The notes under the pieces were generated by a model, which saw only the letters and a program-made list of their open reading frames with translations, had not been told where the DNA came from and did no database searches. Both the position numbers and the translations under genes were made by a program. Below, piece by piece: positions 49,960-57,118 of a DNA stretch of 64,000 nt. Origin of the DNA: Mesorhizobium waimense (GTDB lineage: Bacteria > Pseudomonadota > Alphaproteobacteria > Rhizobiales > Rhizobiaceae); assembly GCF_003601975.1 (NCBI RefSeq), contig NZ_QZWZ01000007.1:205129-269128 (forward strand), written 5' to 3'. Numbering within the stretch: the first letter of the stretch is position 1; the number at the start of each line of letters is the position of its first letter.

Positions 49960-50868
49960 TTAGCCGGCCGGCCTGAAAACGCCGTCGATGGCTGGATCGC
50001 CCTCGGTGGCGACAAGGCCGCGGGCCACCAGGTCCTCCAGATGCGCAAGCACCGACAGGCCAGCGGCGCCATGCAGGCGCGGGTCGGTCTCGCGATAGAT
50101 TGCCGCAACCATCTCCTTGATCGTCCTGTCGCCGCCCCGGATGCGTTCCAGGATCGCCCGTTCGCGCATCTTGCGGTGGGTCTTCAGGCCGCGCATGAAA
50201 CTGAGTGGCGCCGTCACCGGACCGCCGTGACCCGGCAAAAGCAGACGGTCGCCGCGCTCGATCAGCCGGTCGAGCGAGGCCATATAGTCGGCCATGGCGC
50301 CGTCCGGCGGGGCCACGATCGAAGTTGCCCAGGCCATCACGTGATCGGCCGAAAACAAAACGCCGCTTCCTTCCAGCGCAAAGGCCGCGTGATTGGCGGC
50401 ATGGCCCGGCGTCAGCACCGTTCTGATCGCCCAGCCGTCGCCGTGGACCAGCGTATCGTCTTGGAGCGCGACGTCCGGGGCGAAAGCCATGTCTGCGCTG
50501 GCGTCGAGCGGGTTGACCTCGCCGATGCGCAGCGGCCGCGCCGGGCGATGCGGCCCCTCCGCCAGCACGATCGCGTCGGTGCGCGCTTTCAGCCGGGCCG
50601 CGAGCGGTGAATGGTCGCGATGTGTGTGGCTGACGAAGATGTGGCTGACCGGTCGCTGCCCGATGGCTTCGAGCAATGTCTCGAGATGCGCATCCTCGTC
50701 CGGTCCGGGATCGATGACCGCCAGCGTGTCCCGCCCGACGAGGTAGCTGTTGGTTCCGTGAAAGGTGAACGGGCTCGGGTTTCGGGCGGTGATGCGTTGG
50801 ACGTCTGGCGCGACGGTTACGGCCTGGCCGTAGGCAGGATCGAAGCTGGTGTCGAATTTGAGGGCCAT
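49960..50868 (-). CDS. MBL-fold metallohydrolase (LACTB2-like)
   Basis: 302 residues from ATG 50868. The metallo-beta-lactamase motif is FVSHTHRDHSPLAA (HxHxDH), followed by TPGHAANHAAFAL, FSADHVMAWATS and LPGHGGPV, which supply the zinc ligands. A C-terminal winged-helix-like region (KTHRKMRERAILERIRGGDRTIKEMVAAIY) matches the LACTB2/endoribonuclease-like group. The substrate may be RNA or a thioester. The frame extends to 50952 without conserved sequence. Confidence 0.88.
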   Translation of the reverse strand: MALKFDTSFDPAYGQAVTVAPDVQRITARNPSPFTFHGTNSYLVGRDTLAVIDPGPDEDAHLETLLEAIGQRPVSHIFVSHTHRDHSPLAARLKARTDAIVLAEGPHRPARPLRIGEVNPLDASADMAFAPDVALQDDTLVHGDGWAIRTVLTPGHAANHAAFALEGSGVLFSADHVMAWATSIVAPPDGAMADYMASLDRLIERGDRLLLPGHGGPVTAPLSFMRGLKTHRKMRERAILERIRGGDRTIKEMVAAIYRETDPRLHGAAGLSVLAHLEDLVARGLVATEGDPAIDGVFRPAG

Positions 50869-50981
50869 CAGGGGCGGGGAGCTCTGTTCCGAGGCGGCAA
50901 AACCGATTGCCGCATAACACGGAAGCCAATATAGGAAAATGCGAGGCCGCACGTTAGTGGCTGTCCGGAACGGGGAAGATC

Positions 50982-51575
50982 ATGGCAATTGCAACGACGA
51001 TGCGTCCGCTTGTTTCTCTGGCTTTGCCTGAAGAGGGGGCGGCACGTCTGGCGACCCAGCTTTTGCTGGCAATTGCCGGCACGCTGCTCCTGACCCTGTC
51101 GGCCAAGACGAAGGTTGTGCTCGGGCCCGTAGATATCTCGCTGCAGACGCTCGCCGTCCTCCTGATCGCCGCGGCCTTCGGCCTGCGTCTCGGCGTCGCA
51201 ACGCTGCTCCTCTACATGGCCGAGGGCGCCATGGGCTTCCCGGTCTTCCAGGGAACGCCGGAAAAGGGCATCGGCATCGCCTATATGCTGGGCTCCACAG
51301 GCGGCTATCTCGCCGGCTTCGTGGTCATGGCGGCGATCGTCGGTTGGGCCGCCGACCGCGGCTGGGACCGCCATCCGGTCAAGCTCTTCAATGCGATGCT
51401 GGTCGCTGAAATCGTCATGATGGCGATGGGCTTTGCCTGGCTGGCCATGCTGATCGGCCCGGAAAAGTCGTGGCAGTTCGGTGTCGTGCCCTTCATCGTC
51501 GGCGACCTGATCAAGGTGGCGCTGGCCGCCAGCCTGGTGCCTGCCGCCTGGTCGCTGCTGCCGAAGCGGCCCTGA
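50982..51575 (+). CDS. bioY: Biotin transporter substrate-binding subunit BioY
   Basis: 197-residue membrane S-component of an ECF transporter for biotin with about six hydrophobic helices. Family segments are KVVLGPVDISLQTLAVLLIAAAFGLRLGVATLLLYMAEGAMGFPVFQG and GGYLAGFVVMAAIVGWAADRG. No bioM or bioN is adjacent, so it either uses a remote energising module or works alone. It is followed by a strong terminator, after which base composition changes. Confidence 0.93.
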   Translation: MAIATTMRPLVSLALPEEGAARLATQLLLAIAGTLLLTLSAKTKVVLGPVDISLQTLAVLLIAAAFGLRLGVATLLLYMAEGAMGFPVFQGTPEKGIGIAYMLGSTGGYLAGFVVMAAIVGWAADRGWDRHPVKLFNAMLVAEIVMMAMGFAWLAMLIGPEKSWQFGVVPFIVGDLIKVALAASLVPAAWSLLPKRP

Positions 51576-51610
51576 CATCTACAGCCTCGACGCCTACCGA
51601 AATGATAGCT

Positions 51611-51638
51611 AGCCGGCGGAGGTCCCGCCGGCTTTTTT
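51611..51638 (+). terminator. Rho-independent terminator after bioY
   Basis: AGCCGGCGG and CCGCCGGCT form a perfect 9-bp stem around a 5-nt AGGTC loop, ending in a run of T's (51633-51638). It lies 36 bases after the bioY stop. It also marks the border between typical chromosome sequence and the A/T-richer island. Confidence 0.93.
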
Positions 51639-51729
51639 CCACCGAATTTTACGTGAATTAAAGAGTGTTAAACCGGGGTACGGCTTTTTACGGAGAGTAT
51701 GGCTATCGTATTGAAATTAAAAGGACAAT

Positions 51730-51903
51730 ATGGCTTATGCGTGCTTTTTTGAAGTAACCACCGACAAGTTATTAGTCAGGTGTCGGACTAGGGCCAAAAG
51801 CGATTGCTGTGAGCTGAAAAAAGTCTCTCGATCGACAGCGTCGGGTCGCCTATGCAAGATCAAGATCATCACTGAATCAGACTATATGGCGAGGTCATCA
51901 TGA
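51730..51903 (+). CDS. Possible 57-residue small protein
   Basis: An ATG with AAGGA four bases upstream opens a 57-codon frame, MAYACFFEVTTDKLLVRCRT, with five cysteines and a basic middle. Codon use is A/T-rich, unlike the chromosome, and it resembles nothing I know. It lies in the otherwise gene-free stretch 51639-51895, where I see no other support for coding. It may be chance. Confidence 0.2.
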   Translation: MAYACFFEVTTDKLLVRCRTRAKSDCCELKKVSRSTASGRLCKIKIITESDYMARSS

Positions 51904-52267
51904 GCCGCGAGAGAGATATCGCGCCAAGTTTTCCGACTACGACATCGACGCCCCCCTTCCGGATGGAACGATGGGTGTCAAAGGACTTAGGAAAGAGCGA
52001 GATCGGGGTCGCCTTACCACAGATATCATCGCCAACAAGGAATATACGACATAGGCCGCGATCGAGGAAATGAGAAGACTATGTCGCGCCCAAGCAAAGG
52101 AACCCGCCTTGCCTGGCGGGACAAAAGCCGCAAACCCGACGGGTCGCTCCGGAGCGCGGCGGGATGGCTTGTCGAAGACAACGGAAAGTGAACAGCAACT
52201 GGCTTTTGCAAAGATGTTCGCGTTGAAGCTGAAGAATTCCTCGCCGCCCACATTGCGGAAACGGTAG
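51896..52267 (+). pseudogene. Excisionase/HTH-like remnant with in-frame stop
   Basis: One frame reads DAPLPDGTMGVKGLRKERDR, GRLTTDIIANKEYTT, a TAG at 52052-52054, then AAIEEMRRLCRAQAKEPALP and finally SSPPTLRKR. The GLRxExxRGRL...YTT-L-xxIEEMRRLCR pattern resembles, from memory, small HTH proteins encoded just before site-specific integrases on rhizobial elements. The TAG stands where Leu is expected, and no start codon is present upstream, so the gene is dead. No integrase follows. Family assignment is from recall, not a search. Confidence 0.45.
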
Positions 52268-52302
52268 TCAAGCTCCGTGGTGCATCCCCAGTCCTCACCT
52301 GA

Positions 52303-52425
52303 AAGTACCTGTCGCGACCATACGGAGATTCGCGAATCTTTGCGGCGGTGGCGGGCATGTCGAAACCTCCAGGATGATGTCCCCTCTGGAACACAGGAAA
52401 CCCTAATCAGAAGATAGGAGCATCC
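52303..52425. other. Short stretch without recognisable gene between two remnants
   Basis: Nothing codes convincingly here. It joins the excisionase-like remnant to the phage-like pseudogene and presumably marks a deletion join, since an integrase would normally follow the first remnant. Confidence 0.3.
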
Positions 52426-53585
52426 TTGCCCCAGGGCAGCATCAACAGGGCTGTTGGCGGCGTGCTCGGCGAGATCGCCCCGCAGCATCCGCAGCCGTCC
52501 ACATTGGGGCCGAGTGCTGCGGAAGCCAACGTGATCAACAAGACCCGCCAAGACATCAACGCACAGGTGCGCCCGCTCTACGAGGCCGCCGAAAGACAAA
52601 CGGTTCCCGACTCGCAGTTCGCGCAGATCGCCGCCGACCCGCGGTACGCGGCCGGTGTCGAACGGCTTCGGGCAAACCCGGAACTTGCGCCAGACCATAC
52701 GACTTCGCCCGTCGGTTCGGCTGGCCGTGTCGTGCCACAACCGCTACCACCAAACACAGTCAAGGTGATCGACGCGGTGACGAAGGATTTGAACGCCCGC
52801 GGCGAATCGCTCGCGACGAAGAGCCATCCGCTCTACGCCCCGAGCTCGCCGGCACGAGCAAGGTCGCCGCAGCTGACGCCCGTAGCGTCGCCAGCACGGC
52901 CTCGCCAGAGTACGCCCAAGCTCTCGCCGAGCAAGAAGCGCTTCGTACGCATTGTGCTCAGTCCGATCGAGCAAGGCCCGGTTGGCCGCGTGGCCGCCGC
53001 TGGCGACACCACGGCCGCCGGCAACGCCATCCTGCCGGCGAACCTGCTTGCCGGCCCGCTGGCGAGGCCGGAGAAGCGACGCGACGGCTAGTGGCCGAAG
53101 ATCCGGCGACCACGAGCGCCCTGGTGCGTCAGAACCTCGCCGACCGCCACACCAAGGCAAGAACGGAGACGCAGGGCGCCAATCAGGAGCGCGCCGGCAT
53201 CAAGTTTCACCAGGTCGTTGCCGGCAACGACACGCGCTCGGCTGCGCTCGACGCCGTGCTGCGCGAACTGCCGAACAAGCAGGCGTCGGTGTCGATGCCG
53301 GAATTGCTCGACGCCACAGGTCGCCGGGAGCACGTTGGCAGCGGCACGACGTTCAATCACGCGATCAAGGAGGCGCTGAGCTCCGCGTCGCCGTCGGTGG
53401 CTTTGTTTGACATGGCCCGGTCGCTTGGCGCGGCGAGTTCCGAGAACAGCGGCAGGGCCTTGCAGGACTCGTCATTCTCGATCAATGGCATTACCCGCCC
53501 CCAATCCCTGAGCCCTTCAGAGCAAAGGACAGCAGCTTGGGCCGCCCTGTGCAAAAAATGGGCAGTTTCTCCTGCGGGTGGTTGA
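52426..53585 (+). pseudogene. Phage-like large protein, broken by several frameshifts
   Basis: Coding signal moves between three frames. Frame one gives INKTRQDINAQVRPLYEAAE and NTVKVIDAVTKDLNARGESL up to about 52848; then ELAGTSKVAAADARSVAST and EYAQALAEQEALRTH to about 52955; then LSPIEQGPVGRVAAAGDTTA; then GEATRRLVAEDPATTSALV from about 53060. It continues with LADRHTKARTETQGANQE and AALDAVLRELPNKQAS. Pieces join into one helical protein of about 380 residues, resembling structural or ejection-type proteins of rhizobial prophages. At least three frameshifts make it a pseudogene; phage origin is inference. Confidence 0.6.
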
Positions 53586-53641
53586 GTGTCTTGCGTTGCA
53601 GCGCTACAATAAGAATCGAACTATGCGGGGGCTTTTATTTG

Positions 53642-54772
53642 ATGAAAAGCGCGGTATTGCCGGAAATATTCGACGAAGCGAAGATAGGGCGTACGCCGGT
53701 TTACCAGCCTTACTTGGTGGGAAATGTATCAAGGTATGTCAACGATTGCTTGGATTCTGGCTGGATTTCATCGCGCGGCGAATTCGTTCCAAAGTTCGAA
53801 ACCGGTTTCGCGGAATTCGTTGGGGCGAATGAGGCCACAAGCGTTGCAAATGGTACTGTCGCGCTTCACCTGGCGCTGGAGGCGTTGGGAATAGGGTCGG
53901 GCGACGAGGTGATAGTCCCTACTTTGACTTACGTGGCCACCGTGAACACAATCCTGCAGACCGGAGCAAAGCCAGTCTTTGTGGATTCACTTGCAGATAC
54001 TCTGCAGATGGATCCTCTGGCGACCGAGCAGGCTGTCAACCCCCGGACTAAGGCCATTATGGCTGTCCATCTATATGGACACCCTTGTGATATGGCTTCG
54101 ATCGTCGCTATTTGTCGAAGGCATGATCTCCTGTTGATCGAGGACTGCGCGGAAGCTTTCGGATCACAATGGAACGGTCAGCATGTCGGGAATTTCGGTG
54201 ACGCGGCGACCTATAGCTTTTTCGGGAATAAAACGATCACAACTGGTGAGGGCGGCATGGTGGTGACGCGCGATCCGGAGATTATGAGGCGATGCCGCAG
54301 ACTCAAGAACCAAGGGGTTTCATCCACTCGCGAATATTGGCACGACATCCTAGCCTACAATTATCGCATGACGAATATTCAGGCGGCGATCGGATTGGCG
54401 CAACTCGAAGTGGCATCCGAGATACTTGCTCTGAAGGCCCAAGTGGCAGAAGCCTATCGTGTCGGATTGGCTGGTCTACCTTTGCGCACACATGACCCTG
54501 TGGGCAGCGTTACCCACTCTCACTGGATGTGCTCAGTGATTGTCGATCGTTGCCAAGACCGTGATCCGCTAAGGGCGCACCTCGCGGATCAAGAAATAGA
54601 GACCCGCCCATTCTTTCCGCCGACCCACACATTGCCCCATTGTCGAGGAGAGGGGGAGTTCCCGGTTGCCGCTGGTTTGAGTGCCCGTGGTATCAACCTG
54701 CCAAGTTATCCCGGTTTGGGCCAAGGGCAAATCAATAGGATTTGCGCTGCGATCCGCTCGTTTTGGAGATAG
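53642..54772 (+). CDS. DegT/DnrJ/EryC1/StrS aminotransferase, perosamine synthase-like
   Basis: 376-residue PLP enzyme. VYQPYLVGNVSRYVNDCLDSGWISSRGEFV matches the opening of GDP-perosamine synthases; SVANGTVALHLALEALG and IEDCAEAFGS are family motifs, and the PLP Lys is K197 in FFGNKTITTGEGG. The predicted reaction is transamination of GDP-4-keto-6-deoxymannose to GDP-perosamine, using glutamate. VioA- or WecE-type 4-amino-sugar synthesis is the alternative. No GDP-mannose dehydratase is in the window, so the precursor must come from elsewhere. First gene of the island operon; start from the MKSAVLPEIFDE Met. Confidence 0.87.
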   Translation: MKSAVLPEIFDEAKIGRTPVYQPYLVGNVSRYVNDCLDSGWISSRGEFVPKFETGFAEFVGANEATSVANGTVALHLALEALGIGSGDEVIVPTLTYVATVNTILQTGAKPVFVDSLADTLQMDPLATEQAVNPRTKAIMAVHLYGHPCDMASIVAICRRHDLLLIEDCAEAFGSQWNGQHVGNFGDAATYSFFGNKTITTGEGGMVVTRDPEIMRRCRRLKNQGVSSTREYWHDILAYNYRMTNIQAAIGLAQLEVASEILALKAQVAEAYRVGLAGLPLRTHDPVGSVTHSHWMCSVIVDRCQDRDPLRAHLADQEIETRPFFPPTHTLPHCRGEGEFPVAAGLSARGINLPSYPGLGQGQINRICAAIRSFWR

Positions 54773-54816
54773 TTTCCTTCGAGAATCTATGCGGGGCGCG
54801 GGCCGAGGGATGGAAT

Positions 54817-55596
54817 GTGAATTACCTATCAGGTATCTGGGCCGCCCGCTATTTTTGGTGGCATCTTTCGATGTCGGATCTGCGTTCGCGGTGGCGTCGC
54901 TCCTTCTTCGGTCTGTTCTGGTCCATACTGCAGCCTCTTGGGCTGACGTTGTTATTGTCCCTGGTTTTCAGTCGAATTTTCGGCATGCGAATTACGGAGT
55001 ACGCCCCCTACATCCTGTCAGGGATGATTATGTGGGAGTATGTGGCTGGCTCGGTGATTGGGGGCTCACTGGCTTTCGTGCAGGCTGATGCCTACATCAA
55101 GCAGACCCGACACCCTCTCGCCATCTATACACTACGCAACGCCTTAACCGGACTCATCATTCTGGTCACGGCGAGCCTCGCTTTGATTTTGTGGGTGCTC
55201 CTAGTCATGCCCCAGAATTTTGGCTGGTGTTGGTTTGCAGCACTTACGGCCTTTCCGATTCTTGGTCTTGTCGCTTGGCCCGGAGCGACGATCACGGCTT
55301 ACATCGCAGTACGCTTCCGCGATTTGCCCCACGCGCTAGGCCTCATCATGCAAGCGATGTGGTTTGTGTCGCCAATCTACTTTGAAGCGGCAACGTTTCG
55401 GAATGGGGATCTGCATGTGCTCGTCGACTACAACCCGATCTATCACCTGCTCCAAATAGCTCGTGCCCCGCTCTTGCACGGGGAGTGGCCGACATTGGCG
55501 AACTACGCCTGGTCGCTTGGGACGATTGTCATACTCGGAGTGATCGCCGTTCTAGTTGGACGGGCTTCCGAGAAGCGAGTGATCTTCTACCTATGA
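54817..55596 (+). CDS. wzm: Polysaccharide ABC exporter permease (Wzm-like)
   Basis: 259 residues with six hydrophobic helices; the ABC-2 type pattern is SDLRSRWRRSFFGLFWSILQPLGLTLLLSLVFSRIFG followed by MIMWEYVAGSVIGGS and AMWFVSPIYFE. It forms the membrane channel that exports undecaprenyl-linked polysaccharide. The start is GTG 54817, supported by gagggat seven bases upstream; no usable ATG precedes the first conserved residues. Its stop overlaps wzt by ATGA. Confidence 0.88.
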   Translation: MNYLSGIWAARYFWWHLSMSDLRSRWRRSFFGLFWSILQPLGLTLLLSLVFSRIFGMRITEYAPYILSGMIMWEYVAGSVIGGSLAFVQADAYIKQTRHPLAIYTLRNALTGLIILVTASLALILWVLLVMPQNFGWCWFAALTAFPILGLVAWPGATITAYIAVRFRDLPHALGLIMQAMWFVSPIYFEAATFRNGDLHVLVDYNPIYHLLQIARAPLLHGEWPTLANYAWSLGTIVILGVIAVLVGRASEKRVIFYL

Positions 55597-56339
55597 CAAA
55601 CGCAATTCGTCTCCGAAACGTCAATCTGCATTATGCATCGGTGGCCTTCAGGGAGAGGTCCCTTAAGTCCTTGTTCGCCACTTGGTTTAGCCAATCTCGG
55701 ACCAAACGAGATCTCACGGACATCCATGCACTCAAAGATATCACTGTCCATGTGAAGCAGGGAGAGCGGATCGGGTTGCTTGGCCACAACGGGGCCGGCA
55801 AAAGCTCTTTCCTCAAGATGGTCGCCGGACTCTATCCAATTTCATCTGGCAGCAGAGATGTCCGCGGCACAATCAGGTCAATGCTCGATCTGAGCCTGGG
55901 ATTCGAACCGGATGCTACGGGCCGTGAAAATATCCTTTATCGCGGTTTGTTGCTTGGGCTCTCGCCCAGGGCTATGCGGTCCATGGAAGCTGAGATAGTC
56001 GAGTTCGCCGATCTAGGGGAGTTCATTGACTACCCGCTCAAGACATATTCCGTGGGAATGCAGGTTCGCTTGGCGTTCGCGATCTCGACGTCGGTCGGAG
56101 GCGATATTCTGCTTCTGGACGAAGTGGTGGGAGCTGGTGATGCTCGGTTCATGGGGAAAGCCCGAGCGCGCATCATGAATCTCGTCGAGCAGTCAGAAAT
56201 TATGATTCTCGCGAGTCACGATCTGACGACGCTTCGGCAATTATGCCAGCGGGGGCTTGTCTTAGCCGACGGCCATATCGTCCTGGATGCGCCAATCGAG
56301 CGAGCAATAGAATTCTATGAAGAAAAATTTTCCAAATGA
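55593..56339 (+). CDS. wzt: Polysaccharide ABC exporter ATPase (Wzt-like, short form)
   Basis: 248 residues. Walker A GHNGAGKSSFLKMVAGLYPISSG, KTYSVGMQVRLAFAIST (signature region), Walker B LLLDEVVGAGDARF and the switch His in LASHDL are present. It powers Wzm. The protein stops just after the ATPase core and lacks the C-terminal carbohydrate-binding domain found in Wzt proteins that sense a capped O-chain. Chain length must then be set otherwise. Both ends overlap neighbours by ATGA. Confidence 0.88.
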   Translation: MTNAIRLRNVNLHYASVAFRERSLKSLFATWFSQSRTKRDLTDIHALKDITVHVKQGERIGLLGHNGAGKSSFLKMVAGLYPISSGSRDVRGTIRSMLDLSLGFEPDATGRENILYRGLLLGLSPRAMRSMEAEIVEFADLGEFIDYPLKTYSVGMQVRLAFAISTSVGGDILLLDEVVGAGDARFMGKARARIMNLVEQSEIMILASHDLTTLRQLCQRGLVLADGHIVLDAPIERAIEFYEEKFSK

Positions 56340-57118
56340 AGTTTTTTCTGAGTTCGCTGAAGCGACCCGCAGTAGAAGATTTGCGGAATTTAAATAATCC
56401 GATCGCCTTCGTGCATATACCTAAGACGGCAGGGACGGCCTTTGTTGAGTATCTCATAGAGAATATTGCCGATCAGTCGAAGGTGGCGCCACCATTTATG
56501 GGCGACATGACTGTTACAAAGGACGATCGAAGCCAGTATCAACTATATTGGGGTCATTATGACTATTTTCTGCTCAAGGCAACTGGCAGACGGTTCACTT
56601 TCATCACATTCCTACGCCACCCGCTGGCAAGGGCGATTTCCCAATGGAAGTCATGGTCGAATCCCAGCAATCTAACGGAAGCTTGGCTGAATGTTATGGA
56701 GCCCTATCAGATCGAAGCGCTCCGTTTCTCGCAAACGGCGACGCTCGAAGAGTTTATCATGTCGCCGAATCTCTACATTGAAGGGCATATCAGAGACGTG
56801 CAGACCAGATATCTGGCGGACGCTCCGGACAAGCCTGGCATGCTGGACAGTGCAAAACGCAATCTCGAAACTGTCTTCCGTTTTTTTGGTATCGTCGAAC
56901 GTTTTGAGGACTCCATCAGCCTATTCCGGGCTACTTTCAAAAACGCCCTGCCCTACGCTGTCGCTCCGACGCGCGAAAACAGGTCGGGGGAAAAGTCTAC
57001 GAATCTTTCACCGGCAGCGCAGGCCCGCCTTCGCAGCTTAAACTCGAACGACTTTGAACTCTATGACTTCGGCTGCAGGTTATTCGAAGAGCGGTATCGC
57101 AAGGTGCTCCGGAATTGA
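56336..57118 (+). CDS. Sulfotransferase family protein
   Basis: 260 residues. The 5'-phosphosulfate loop is FVHIPKTAGTAFVEYL (about residues 26-40) and the 3'-phosphate site is FLRHPLARAISQW (about 93-104), the two PAPS-binding signatures of Sulfotransfer_2 proteins. It should transfer sulfate from PAPS to a sugar hydroxyl. Position between the exporter and glycosyltransferase genes, with 4-base overlaps on both sides, points to sulfation of the exported polysaccharide, though that is inference. Confidence 0.85.
   Translation: MKFFLSSLKRPAVEDLRNLNNPIAFVHIPKTAGTAFVEYLIENIADQSKVAPPFMGDMTVTKDDRSQYQLYWGHYDYFLLKATGRRFTFITFLRHPLARAISQWKSWSNPSNLTEAWLNVMEPYQIEALRFSQTATLEEFIMSPNLYIEGHIRDVQTRYLADAPDKPGMLDSAKRNLETVFRFFGIVERFEDSISLFRATFKNALPYAVAPTRENRSGEKSTNLSPAAQARLRSLNSNDFELYDFGCRLFEERYRKVLRN

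Noticed and set aside
52081..52302. A frame starting MSRPSKGTRLAWRDKSRKPDG and, after a shift, GFCKDVRVEAEEFLAAHIAE, resembling an integrase N-terminus.
   Set aside because: It overlaps almost completely with the excisionase/HTH-like frame, which is longer, unbroken here and shows a more detailed family pattern. Both cannot be real, and this one needs an extra frameshift.
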